From NCBI GenBank assembly GCA_042568205.1, contig JBHPJE010000003.1, forward strand, positions 36,683 through 100,682: a stretch of 64,000 nt of DNA, given 5' to 3'. A program made the position numbers and the translations under genes. Under the pieces are notes generated by a model. It did no database searches and was not told the DNA's origin. It saw nothing but the letters and a program-made list of their open reading frames with translations. This document shows, one piece after another, positions 42,680 to 51,311 of the stretch. The DNA is from JAUVDZ01 sp042568205 (GTDB taxonomy: Bacteria > Patescibacteriota > Gracilibacteria > UBA1369 > PNNO01). Within the stretch, counting starts at the first letter, position 1; every line of letters begins with the position of its first letter.

Positions 42680-44461
42680 ATGTGCGGAATATTTGCCTAT
42701 AAAGGCCCTAAAACAAATGCCGCGGAACTTGTAATTAAAGGCTTAAAAAAGCTCGAATATCGAGGTTATGATTCGTGGGGCGTTGCTTCAAAATGCGGAG
42801 AGTCGCTTGAGATTTATAAAGATGTTGGAAAGATTTCAGACTTTGATTTTGATAATCCACCAAAGGAGTGTGATCTTAAACGCGAATGCAATTTAGCAAT
42901 GGGACACTCTCGTTGGGCAACTCACGGAGGTGTAACAGTTGCAAATGCGCACCCGCATTATTCTGCTGATAAATCGATTGCGATTGTTCATAATGGAATT
43001 ATTGAAAACTATATTGAGTTAAGAGATGAACTTAAAGAAAAAGGTTACGAATTTAGGAGTGAAACTGATACTGAGGTAATTGCGCAATTAATTCAGGAAT
43101 ATAAAAAGGATGGGCTTGTTGATGCAGTTAAAAAAGCTATAGATCGTTTGAAAGGTCGTTATGCGATTCTGGTTATGAGCGCAGATGATGATAAATTAAT
43201 TGCTGCTCGACGTGGATCTCCTTTAATTGTTGGAAAAGGTGAAGATGAATTCTTTATTGCTTCGGATATCCCGGCATTTTTAGAGCATACCCGTAATGTG
43301 ATGTATCTAGATGATGATCAAATGGTTGTGATTAATCATGAAGTTGAGTTTTTTGATATAAAAAGCGGAGATAAAATTGATAAACGTATTGTTGAAATTG
43401 ACTGGGACGCTGAAAGCGCAGAGAAAGGCGACTTTCCGCACTTTATGATTAAAGAAATTTCTGAACAAAAAGACACAATTGCTCGTGCAATTAATCAGGA
43501 TGACGACATGATAATGAATATTGCAGAAGAAATTAAAAAAGCTTACGGAACCTATATTATTGGATGTGGAACTGCAGGTAAAGTTGCCTTAGCTGGTTCA
43601 TATTTATTTTCAGAAGTTGCAAACAGGCACGTAAATACAACTTTTGGATCAGAATTCCCATCAATGCAAAACTTTATAACTGAAAAAAGTTTAATTATTG
43701 CTATTTCTCAATCTGGAGAAACAGCTGACACAATGGAAGCCCTTGAAATTGCAAAGAAAAAGGGAGCAAAAGTGCTTTCAATCATTAATGTTGAAGGATC
43801 TTCAATGGATCGAATCTCAGATTACTCAATTCACATCAAAGCAGGGCCAGAAAAGGCTGTAGCATCAACAAAAGCAACAACTGCCCAAATGGCAATTTTA
43901 ACACTTTTAGCATACGCATGCGCTAACAAACTCGACGAAGGAAAGATTTTATTGGTAAACACTGCCAGCCAAATCAATGACATGTTAAATCCAAGATATG
44001 AAGAACACATTTTAAAACTCGCAAAGCAAATAAAAGACCACGAAAGCATGTATGTAATCGGAAAAGGAATGAATTATCCAATGGCTTTAGAATCTGCAAT
44101 CAAATTACAGGAAGTTTCATATATCCACGCTGAAGGATTTGCAGGAGGCGAACTAAAACACGGACCAATCGCATTAATTCACGACGGAGTGCCTTGCATC
44201 GCTCTAGTTGCAAACGATGAAACAAAACATGAAATCATATCAAATGCTATCGAAGTTGGAAGTCGAGGCGGATATATTATCGGAGTTTCACCAGAAAACC
44301 ATGAAGTATTCGATTATTGGATAAAAGTACCTGATGGAGGCAATGCATCCCCTATAATCAATATAATTCCAGTTCAAATTTTGGCTTATCAACTCGCGCT
44401 TTTACGCGAAAACAATCCAGATATGCCAAGGAATTTGGCAAAGTCTGTAACAGTGAAATAA
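42680..44461 (+). CDS. glmS: Glutamine-fructose-6-phosphate aminotransferase
   Basis: At 593 residues the protein is full length. The N-terminal nucleophile Cys is in MCGIFAYKG; GHSRWATHGG and HNGIIENY complete the glutaminase domain. Two SIS sugar-isomerase domains follow (ISQSGETADTMEAL; VIGKGMNYPMALESAIKLQEVSYIHAEGFAGGELKHGP), ending DMPRNLAKSVTVK as usual. It makes glucosamine 6-phosphate, the precursor of UDP-GlcNAc for cell wall and glycans. It abuts the DUF2164 gene through a one-base overlap (TAATG). Confidence 0.97.
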   Translation: MCGIFAYKGPKTNAAELVIKGLKKLEYRGYDSWGVASKCGESLEIYKDVGKISDFDFDNPPKECDLKRECNLAMGHSRWATHGGVTVANAHPHYSADKSIAIVHNGIIENYIELRDELKEKGYEFRSETDTEVIAQLIQEYKKDGLVDAVKKAIDRLKGRYAILVMSADDDKLIAARRGSPLIVGKGEDEFFIASDIPAFLEHTRNVMYLDDDQMVVINHEVEFFDIKSGDKIDKRIVEIDWDAESAEKGDFPHFMIKEISEQKDTIARAINQDDDMIMNIAEEIKKAYGTYIIGCGTAGKVALAGSYLFSEVANRHVNTTFGSEFPSMQNFITEKSLIIAISQSGETADTMEALEIAKKKGAKVLSIINVEGSSMDRISDYSIHIKAGPEKAVASTKATTAQMAILTLLAYACANKLDEGKILLVNTASQINDMLNPRYEEHILKLAKQIKDHESMYVIGKGMNYPMALESAIKLQEVSYIHAEGFAGGELKHGPIALIHDGVPCIALVANDETKHEIISNAIEVGSRGGYIIGVSPENHEVFDYWIKVPDGGNASPIINIIPVQILAYQLALLRENNPDMPRNLAKSVTVK

Positions 44462-44715
44462 TGGTTGAAATTAAACGAAAATGGGATCTTCTCAGTAAAG
44501 GAGAGCGAAAAAGGGTAAGCGAAGAGCTTATTAAGTTTTTCAAAGATGAGCGCGATGAAGAAATTGGAATGATAGCCGCTGAAGAGTTCTTAGATTTCTT
44601 TTTAGAAAGAACTGCTTTGTTTATCTATAGTAAGGGCATTGAAGATTCTAAAATACTGCTTCAAAAAAGATTTGAAGATATTTCAATTGATTTGGATGTA
44701 ATGGGAGATCAATAA
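44461..44715 (+). CDS. DUF2164-family small protein
   Basis: An 84-residue protein. The pattern RKRVSEELIKFFKDERDEEIGMIAAEEFLDFFLERTALFIYSKGIEDSK matches the DUF2164 family (helices around DE-IG-xxAxxxLdFfl and iYNqGi-Da). Function of the family is unknown. It starts at the last base of the glmS stop codon, so it is cotranscribed with glmS and probably translationally coupled to it. Confidence 0.75.
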   Translation: MVEIKRKWDLLSKGERKRVSEELIKFFKDERDEEIGMIAAEEFLDFFLERTALFIYSKGIEDSKILLQKRFEDISIDLDVMGDQ

Positions 44716-45387
44716 TTATTCTCTCTCAATCTTTGTTTCTATATCAAATTGTTTTGATAAATTCCAAACTGCAGTAGAAACTGCATCAATAAAATCTTTT
44801 ACACTATTCCCTGAAATATGAGGATCTGCAATGGCCTTTAAAGCTAGAACCATTGCGCGACTTTGCTCTATAAAAGGTGCATGTTCAACGTCAATAACAT
44901 CAATTAAATCTTTATAATCTCCAAAATCAGAACCTGGCCACAAAGGGATAAAGGATAAACCGCCTTCCTTATCAGGATTTTTACATATTGCGATACGTAA
45001 ATTATCAGTATCTTTTTGCTCATTAGATTCTAAATTTTCAGTCTCAGGTATCCGAGCTCTATCCCAAACAGCATGTGAAATTTGATTAATAACTTCATTC
45101 ACAGCATTAGAAGTAATAAATTCTTCAAATTCAGCTAAACCTTTCGCTAACTCCCATACAGCTGTATGATTAGTTGGTTGTTCTATTTCTAGTACATCAA
45201 TTACTGGAAATATTTCAGCATCATAAAATTCTTTACCTGGCCACCACATCCTAAATTCCAATTTACGCGTTATATCATTCCTGCATATTGCTAGACGAAT
45301 TATTCCATATTCACTTTCACCGTATCTATCAAGATGATTTAATTTTTGATATTCTGCTCTTTGTTTTGCTCTGTCACTTTTTTCCAT
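44716..45387 (-). CDS. Unknown protein with two copies of an about 85-residue domain
   Basis: A 223-residue protein built of two similar halves. Copy 1 (about residues 28-115) and copy 2 (about 128-215) share IRLAIC[RK]N, [LW]WPG-x-[ED]-F, VIDV[LI][ED][IV]E and AVW-x-[RL]-[AS]. A third copy lies in the small protein at 45957-46277. It converges on the DUF2164 gene with no gap. No signal, membrane segment or catalytic motif is visible. The domain is not recognised. Confidence 0.6.
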   Translation of the reverse strand: MEKSDRAKQRAEYQKLNHLDRYGESEYGIIRLAICRNDITRKLEFRMWWPGKEFYDAEIFPVIDVLEIEQPTNHTAVWELAKGLAEFEEFITSNAVNEVINQISHAVWDRARIPETENLESNEQKDTDNLRIAICKNPDKEGGLSFIPLWPGSDFGDYKDLIDVIDVEHAPFIEQSRAMVLALKAIADPHISGNSVKDFIDAVSTAVWNLSKQFDIETKIERE

Positions 45388-45395
45388 AAAAGTTA

Positions 45396-45932
45396 TTATA
45401 AATAAGCATCTACTAAGCTTTCGTTTGGGTCCATCTCTTCAAACTCTTGCAAGTTATGTTTTGCATCTTTAAGACGACTTTCACACAATTCACGATGAGT
45501 TGTAGTTCTGTCATATTTTGAATTTAAAAATTCTTCATCTGAGCTATCCAAAGTTCCTTGTAAATAATCGACTACAAATCTTAATGCAAATTCACAAAGA
45601 GTTCTTAGATCTGCATCAGTAAAACTTTCTAATAATTTTTTCTTCGCTTCAAGTGGAACTACAACCTCAACATGATCATGTCGATCATCTGGATTTGTTA
45701 AAACAAAACGCATTCGTGGATGCGGATCTGTTAAATACTGGGTTATTGCAGGAACAAGTAATTCAGGATCATTAATTCGTTCTTCAGGATTATCATCGAT
45801 ATGATCTAAATGATTATAAATTATTGCTACACCTTGTTCAGTATGTTCATAGAGGGCTTTTAACTTCCCATGTAAATCCTGAATAATTGGTTGAGCTTGC
45901 TCAGCAAGTTCTTCTGATATTTCTGGTGACAT
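45396..45932 (-). CDS. Acidic hypothetical protein
   Basis: A 178-residue acidic, mostly helical soluble protein (IQDLHGKLKALYEHTEQGVAIIYNHLDHI, LKDAKHNLQEFEEMDPNESLVDAYL). The middle part (RMRFVLTNPDDRHDHVEVVVPLEAKKKLLESF) looks like a small alpha/beta segment. Unknown family. It lies between the two genes that share the duplicated domain, eight bases before the next start, so the three appear to be one operon. Confidence 0.6.
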   Translation of the reverse strand: MSPEISEELAEQAQPIIQDLHGKLKALYEHTEQGVAIIYNHLDHIDDNPEERINDPELLVPAITQYLTDPHPRMRFVLTNPDDRHDHVEVVVPLEAKKKLLESFTDADLRTLCEFALRFVVDYLQGTLDSSDEEFLNSKYDRTTTHRELCESRLKDAKHNLQEFEEMDPNESLVDAYL

Positions 45933-45956
45933 AATTAAATCTGTTAATATTAAGAA

Positions 45957-46277
45957 TTACTCGACTTCAGATATTTTTGCTCTTTCCCAAACTGCTCGAG
46001 CAATATCAGACATAATAGAACTAACTGGAATTTCTCCTTTTAAATGTTTGTCTAGTTCTTTTAATAATGGAATGATACGCTCTTCACCTGAATTCATATA
46101 ATAATCAACTTCTATTACATCAACAAGTTCTAGCCCATCCGAATCTGTATGTACAAAATTCTCACCAGGCAAAACTGTATCAAAATACAATTTCTGCGTG
46201 TCATAATCCCGATAAACAACTACTTGAATTTTATCAGGATTAATTTCAAAAGATTGTGTGTAAGGATTTTCTGACAT
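45957..46277 (-). CDS. Small protein with one copy of the repeated domain
   Basis: The start at 46277 (MSENPYTQS) gives 106 residues; an earlier in-frame start adds 13 hydrophobic residues and is less likely. The sequence IQVVVYRDYDTQKLYFDTVLPGENF, VDVIEVDYY and DIARAVWERAKISE aligns with both halves of the 223-residue protein two genes downstream. Unknown function. It heads the three-gene operon, transcribed divergently from the gene at 46388. Confidence 0.6.
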   Translation of the reverse strand: MSENPYTQSFEINPDKIQVVVYRDYDTQKLYFDTVLPGENFVHTDSDGLELVDVIEVDYYMNSGEERIIPLLKELDKHLKGEIPVSSIMSDIARAVWERAKISEVE

Positions 46278-46359
46278 AGTTAATATTGTTATTTGGTCAT
46301 TTATAAAGCATAACAATCAAAATCATTACTAAAAACTAGTCTAAACTCCCCTTTTCTGC

Positions 46360-46365
46360 TATAAT
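46360..46365 (+). promoter_or_regulatory. Extended -10 promoter element
   Basis: TATAAT (46360-46365) preceded by TGC forms an extended -10 (TGnTATAAT), with a poor -35. It lies about 22 bases before the ATG at 46388. Confidence 0.55.
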
Positions 46366-46387
46366 GTAGGGAAATAAAACTCATATT

Positions 46388-46597
46388 ATGGCTGTATTAA
46401 CAGACCAGGAAAAAATGGATAAATTGCAGGCTGCTTTTGAAATGACTTGTGATCAAATTCAGGAGCAAACTGAGCAAATGCTGGATTTAGTGCCAATGCA
46501 GGATAAGGTTAGGCGTGAGAAAATTCTTGATTTACATAGAATGAAGCTTCAAAAAGCCATTGATTCGTTAAATAGTCAGTTAGCAAAATTTGAATAA
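46388..46597 (+). CDS. Small helical protein, unknown
   Basis: A 69-residue, mostly helical protein with heptad-like pattern (LQAAFEMTCDQIQEQTEQMLDLV; ILDLHRMKLQKAIDSLNSQLAKFE). No family recognised. It follows an extended -10 promoter and is 12 bases from the next gene. Confidence 0.55.
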   Translation: MAVLTDQEKMDKLQAAFEMTCDQIQEQTEQMLDLVPMQDKVRREKILDLHRMKLQKAIDSLNSQLAKFE

Positions 46598-46609
46598 CTA
46601 AAAATATAA

Positions 46610-47173
46610 ATGAACATGTTCCCAACACATACTCTGGTTACGATGGCAAAAAAAATAAAACCTTCCTTCGAAGCTGCACAACAAAAAGCTATAATTCATG
46701 CTAAATATAAAAATTTCCAAGAATTATATAATACTATTCTAAAAAATTCACAAAAACCATTAAATTTTACTCAAGCATTAAATAAATATGTAATGGCAAT
46801 TGCACATGACGCATTTGAATTTGGGAAAGAAAAACTCGACATGAGTGCTAAACATGTATTAGAAGCAATGTCAGGACTCATGTATTCAAGATTTGTTAAA
46901 ACTGGATTAAATTTAGGTAAACTTGTACGATTTCTTATTAATTCATCAATTGATAATAATAGATTTATTGGATTAATGATTGTTATTGGCGACAAGGTAA
47001 CGTTATCTAATAGCGGATTAATACTTAAACAATTGAGTAAAGATAAAAGCCCAAGTATTAGATTGGCAGTTGCTAATTTTGCTAGTAAGAAATTATTAAA
47101 TGAAATGCAAAAAGTAGAAAAAAATGCACAAGTAAAAGATATAATTAATAGAAGATTATTATTAGAATTATAA
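46610..47173 (+). CDS. Helical protein, unknown
   Basis: A 187-residue protein predicted to be all helical (LNFTQALNKYVMAIAHDAFEFGKEKL, KHVLEAMSGLMYSRFVKTGLNLGKLVRFLI, ISLAVANFASKKLL-type repeats), resembling a short HEAT/ARM-like array at its C-terminus (LSKDKSPSIRLAVANFASKKLL). No signal or catalytic motif. Four bases before pyk. Confidence 0.55.
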   Translation: MNMFPTHTLVTMAKKIKPSFEAAQQKAIIHAKYKNFQELYNTILKNSQKPLNFTQALNKYVMAIAHDAFEFGKEKLDMSAKHVLEAMSGLMYSRFVKTGLNLGKLVRFLINSSIDNNRFIGLMIVIGDKVTLSNSGLILKQLSKDKSPSIRLAVANFASKKLLNEMQKVEKNAQVKDIINRRLLLEL

Positions 47174-47177
47174 ATTT

Positions 47178-48551
47178 ATGAGAGTTCAAAACACAAAATT
47201 CGTTTGTACACTTGGTCCGGCTTCAGAATCTCCTGAAATTCTGGCTAAATTAATGAAAGCTGGAATGGATGTTGCTCGTTTGAACTTTTCCCATGGATCT
47301 TATGAAAATCACGCACTTTTAATTAAACGAATTAGAACTGCAGCTAAAAAAGTAGGAGTTCCTTTGGCAATTATGCAGGATCTTCAGGGTCCAAAAATCC
47401 GCGTAGGAAAAATTGATGATACAAAAGTCACAAAAGGAAAAGAAATTGTTTTAACTTGTGGTTCGAAATCGGATAAAAAAATCCCGGTTCAATATAAAGG
47501 GCTTTATAAAGACGTTAAAAAAGGTTCACTCCTTTTGATTGATGATGGTTTGATTGAGCTTAATGTAACGCGAAAAAAGGGCAAAGACATTTATTGCAAG
47601 GTCCTCAACTCAGGTGTAATTAAAGCAAACAAAGGAATTAATGTTCCAAATGCAACTATCACTACATCCCCTATCACACCGAAGGATAAAAAGGATTTAA
47701 AATTTGGATTAACTCAGGATATTGATTATGTAGCACTGAGTTTTGTTAAAGAAGCAAAAGATATCCATAATTTAAGAAAACTTCTCGGCTCACAAAACGT
47801 TAAAATCATTGCAAAAATTGAAAGACGAGAAGCTGTTGATAATTTAAAAGAAATAATTGAAGCTTCTGATGCATTGATGGTTGCTCGTGGAGATTTAGCT
47901 ATGGAAATTGGTCCTGAAAAGGTTCCAGTTGTTCAAAAAGAAATGATTAGGCTATGTAATTTAGCTGGAAAACCAGTTATTACAGCCACTCAAATGCTTG
48001 CTTCAATGGTTTCGAATCCTACACCTACTCGGGCTGAAGTAAGTGATATTGCAAATTCAATTTATGATCATTCTGATGGAATTATGCTATCGAATGAGAC
48101 TGCAGTTGGTAAATATCCTGTTAGAGCAGTTAAAATGTTTGCAAAAGTTGCAACAGAAGTTGAATCTCAATTAAAAAAATATGATCACCTGCTACCTATC
48201 AGAAAAATCCATAATAAAAATGTTTTATTGGATGCTTTAGGAATGGAAGTGTGTAAATTGGCTGAAAAAACCAAGTCAGATAAGATAATTGTGGTAACTG
48301 AAGATGACAAACAAGCTCGATATGTTTCAAAACATAGATCTTATGTTCCAACTATTGTAATTACCAAATATAAAAAGACCGCAAACCAATTGGCTCTATT
48401 ATGGGGAATAAATGACATTAAAGTTGGTAAAGTTACACAAAAGAATTATCTAAAAGACATTAAAAAGCTACTTCGAAAAGAAAAAGGTAAAAAAGTAGCA
48501 ATTTTATACACAGGAAATAGGCAAAATCATATTGTCTCAACGACCTTATAA
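47178..48551 (+). CDS. pyk: Pyruvate kinase
   Basis: The 457-residue protein has normal short-form length. ARLNFSHGSYENH, MQDLQGPKIRVG, IIAKIERREAVDNL (Lys and Glu of the active site), MVARGDLAMEIGPEKVPVVQKEMI and ATQMLASMVSNPTPTRAEVSDIANSIYDHSDGIMLSNETAVGKYP are all present. It makes pyruvate and ATP at the end of glycolysis. The C-terminal domain is present but lacks the extra PEP-utiliser domain of Bacillus enzymes. With gpmI at 51311 it represents lower glycolysis. Confidence 0.96.
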   Translation: MRVQNTKFVCTLGPASESPEILAKLMKAGMDVARLNFSHGSYENHALLIKRIRTAAKKVGVPLAIMQDLQGPKIRVGKIDDTKVTKGKEIVLTCGSKSDKKIPVQYKGLYKDVKKGSLLLIDDGLIELNVTRKKGKDIYCKVLNSGVIKANKGINVPNATITTSPITPKDKKDLKFGLTQDIDYVALSFVKEAKDIHNLRKLLGSQNVKIIAKIERREAVDNLKEIIEASDALMVARGDLAMEIGPEKVPVVQKEMIRLCNLAGKPVITATQMLASMVSNPTPTRAEVSDIANSIYDHSDGIMLSNETAVGKYPVRAVKMFAKVATEVESQLKKYDHLLPIRKIHNKNVLLDALGMEVCKLAEKTKSDKIIVVTEDDKQARYVSKHRSYVPTIVITKYKKTANQLALLWGINDIKVGKVTQKNYLKDIKKLLRKEKGKKVAILYTGNRQNHIVSTTL

Positions 48552-48586
48552 AAGTAAAATAGAAGGGATGTAACTCTTTTTATTTT

Positions 48587-49084
48587 ATGCGTATTTTAGG
48601 TATTGATCCTGGAACTGCAACAACCGGCTACGGAGTGGTAGAAGAAGGACCTAGTGGTTTTAGAATGATTACGTATGGTTGCATCACAACTTCTAAAGAT
48701 TCAGAACTACCTGCAAGGCTAAATGAAATAGCTTTTGATCTTTCAATTATAATTAGCAAATTTAAACCTGATTATGCTGCAGTCGAAGATATTTATTTTT
48801 CAAAAAATACCAAAACTGCAATAAGTGTTGCTCAGGCGCGAGGAGTAATAATGCAAAAGATTACTGAAGAACAAATTCCAGTTACATCTTATAATCCTAT
48901 GCAGGTTAAACAAGCAATCTGTTCAGATGGAAAAGCAAAAAAACCGCAAATTCAAAAAATGATGCAAATACTTCTTAATTTAGAAGACATACCTAAACCT
49001 GATGATGCTGCAGATGCTTTAGCAATCGCAGTTACTCATGGCCATTGTTTAAAAAATCAATCACTTTACGCTATTACCGCATGA
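48587..49084 (+). CDS. ruvC: Holliday junction resolvase RuvC
   Basis: A 165-residue endonuclease of normal size. The four acidic active-site residues are visible in MRILGIDPGTATTGYG (Asp7), AVEDIYF (Glu) and PKPDDAADALAIAVTH (two Asp). It cuts Holliday junctions at symmetrical positions with RuvAB. The TPR gene starts inside its stop codon (ATGA). Confidence 0.95.
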   Translation: MRILGIDPGTATTGYGVVEEGPSGFRMITYGCITTSKDSELPARLNEIAFDLSIIISKFKPDYAAVEDIYFSKNTKTAISVAQARGVIMQKITEEQIPVTSYNPMQVKQAICSDGKAKKPQIQKMMQILLNLEDIPKPDDAADALAIAVTHGHCLKNQSLYAITA

Positions 49085-50505
49085 GAAGACTCCTTACAAT
49101 CCTAAATGTCGTATTACTTATAACACTCGTAATTTTATCTTTATATGTTTTTGATATAATTGATTTTAAATTTTTAGAAAAAAACGAAGAACCTTTAATT
49201 GAAGTTCCAATTGCTGATACTCCAGACAAAGTAGAACGTCGTAAATCTTATGAAGAATACATGCAAAAAGGAGACACTTTTAATGCTAGTGGACTTTATA
49301 CTTTAGCAATTGATTCTTATACAAACGCAAGTGAAGAAGAACCAGATAGAATAGAACCTTTAGTTTTAATTGGCGAACTTCAAATTTTACAGAGAAATTA
49401 CGAGACAGCAAAAAATCTTGCTAGTAAAATTTTAGAAAAAAGCCCAAAGAATACAGATGCAAAAGTTATTTTAGGACGTGCGAATATTGGCTTAGAGCAA
49501 TTCGATGAAGCAAAAAAGATATTTGACAGTATAACGATTGACTACCCAGATGTTCTTTATTATCAAGGATTAATGGCATTATATTTCGGAGAATATGAAA
49601 AGGCCCGGGGATTTTTAAACGGGGCTGTTGATCCTGAAAAAACTCCTGATTCTGAAATTAAAAATAATGCACAACGATTAATTAATGCAATGAATGAATT
49701 TGATGCATACCAAGCTGGGCTTCATGAACATTTACAAGTTTTACTTGCTCGTGCAATGGTTCAAAATAATGAACCCCACATGGCAAAAGATTTATTATGG
49801 AAAGTTTTGAAAGAAGATCGGAGTTATCGAGATGCTTGGATTGTTTTAGGATACAGTTATTTAAAATTAGAAAGTTTTGAAGATGCAATTGATGCCTTGG
49901 AAGAAGCAAAAAGACAAGACCCAGATAAACCGGAAACTTTATTCTACTTAGGATTAGCATACGCAGGTAATGATCAATTACAAGATTCAATTGATGCATT
50001 AGAATTAGCGTTAAAATTGAATTACGAACCAAAAATTCATATAGAACAAAAACTAGCTGAACTTTATTTTCAAATTGAAGATTATGAAACTTCAAGTGAT
50101 AAATATGAAGAAGTTATAAGCATGAATGCTAGTGATCTAGAGTATTTTATTAGACCAATTTGGGTATACATCGACAAACTTAAACAACCAAATAAAGCTG
50201 TTGCTCTAGCGGAAAAAGCGAGCCTCAACCACCCGGATAGTTCAATGGCTTATAATTTATTAGGTTGGGCGCAGATTTCAAATAATGATTTTATAAACGG
50301 AAAAAAAAATTTACAAAAAGCTTTAACTTATGATCATAGTTTTGATGCTCCTTATTTGAATTTAGGGACTATGTATGAAAAGCAGGGTGAAATTGGACGC
50401 GCAAAAGAAATGTATATAAAAGCTTATGAACTTGGTAATGGAAATGCTGTTGGAAATCTTGCAGCTGAAAAATATAATGAATTACTCGCTAACGTATTAA
50501 ATTAA
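49081..50505 (+). CDS. Membrane-anchored TPR protein
   Basis: The start at 49081 (overlapping the ruvC stop by ATGA) gives 474 residues with an N-terminal membrane helix (RRLLTILNVVLLITLVILSLYVFDII). The remainder consists of about ten TPR helix pairs, for example SGLYTLAIDSYTNASEEEPDRIEPLVLIGELQ and FDAPYLNLGTMYEKQGEIGRAKEMYIKAYELGN. TPR arrays bind partner proteins; this one would face outwards or the periplasm-like space. Neighbouring pilD suggests a link with pilus or surface protein assembly, by location only. Confidence 0.82.
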   Translation: MRRLLTILNVVLLITLVILSLYVFDIIDFKFLEKNEEPLIEVPIADTPDKVERRKSYEEYMQKGDTFNASGLYTLAIDSYTNASEEEPDRIEPLVLIGELQILQRNYETAKNLASKILEKSPKNTDAKVILGRANIGLEQFDEAKKIFDSITIDYPDVLYYQGLMALYFGEYEKARGFLNGAVDPEKTPDSEIKNNAQRLINAMNEFDAYQAGLHEHLQVLLARAMVQNNEPHMAKDLLWKVLKEDRSYRDAWIVLGYSYLKLESFEDAIDALEEAKRQDPDKPETLFYLGLAYAGNDQLQDSIDALELALKLNYEPKIHIEQKLAELYFQIEDYETSSDKYEEVISMNASDLEYFIRPIWVYIDKLKQPNKAVALAEKASLNHPDSSMAYNLLGWAQISNNDFINGKKNLQKALTYDHSFDAPYLNLGTMYEKQGEIGRAKEMYIKAYELGNGNAVGNLAAEKYNELLANVLN

Positions 50506-50507
50506 TT

Positions 50508-51311
50508 ATGATACTTCCACTTATTGTTCTCTTCATTATCGGAGCAGCATTCGGAAGTTTTTTAAGTGTAGTTGTGTATCGATTACATGAAGAAAAAAAA
50601 GGAATATTTTTTGGTAAATCTGAATGTCCTTTTTGTCACAAGAATTTAAAATGGTACGACTTAATCCCTGTAGTTAGCTATTTGGTGCGACTGGGCAAAT
50701 GCGCATATTGTAAAAAGAAAATTCATATTAGCTATTTATTATTAGAGCTAATTTGTGGTCTTATGTTTGTTTCATTTTATTTTGTTTATCCATTTATAAC
50801 TTACAATTTTGAAGGAATATCATTTTTTGATTTTGGAATGTTATTACAATTTGGATATTTTGTTATTGTGGGGTGGATTCTGGTTGGAATTTTATTTTTT
50901 GATGCAAAATATTCAGAAATTCCAGAAATTTTTACATTACCAACCCTTGGTTTAGTATTTATTGCTGGATTATTTCTACCGGAACCTGGATTGCAAAGTA
51001 TGGTGATTGGCGGGGCTGTTGCAGGATTATTTTTTGGAGCTCAGGTTTGGATAAGTAAAGAAAAATGGCTTGGTGCAGGCGATGTTCAGATTGGAATTTT
51101 AATGGGATTATTGCTTGGATGGCAGCTTTTAATACTTGCCGTGTTAATCAGTTATGTAGTTGGTTCTGTTATAAGCTTATTTTTACTGGCTTATAAAAAA
51201 GTTACACCAAAATCACATATCCCTTTTGCGCCATTTTTAGTAATTGGGACATTTGTAACAATATTTTATGGTGAATATATTTTAGATATTTATTTAAATT
51301 CAATTTTCTAA
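50508..51311 (+). CDS. pilD: Prepilin peptidase / N-methyltransferase
   Basis: The 267-residue integral membrane protease starts IIGAAFGSFLSVVVYRL and carries the zinc-binding methyltransferase-domain motif CPFCxxNLKWYDLIPVVSYL with CAYCKKKI. The two catalytic Asp are in FDAKYSEIPE and GAGDVQIG, the GxGD signature of type IV prepilin peptidases. It cleaves type IV prepilin-like signal peptides, pointing to type IV pilus genes elsewhere in the genome. It ends inside the gpmI start (TAATG overlap). Confidence 0.93.
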   Translation: MILPLIVLFIIGAAFGSFLSVVVYRLHEEKKGIFFGKSECPFCHKNLKWYDLIPVVSYLVRLGKCAYCKKKIHISYLLLELICGLMFVSFYFVYPFITYNFEGISFFDFGMLLQFGYFVIVGWILVGILFFDAKYSEIPEIFTLPTLGLVFIAGLFLPEPGLQSMVIGGAVAGLFFGAQVWISKEKWLGAGDVQIGILMGLLLGWQLLILAVLISYVVGSVISLFLLAYKKVTPKSHIPFAPFLVIGTFVTIFYGEYILDIYLNSIF

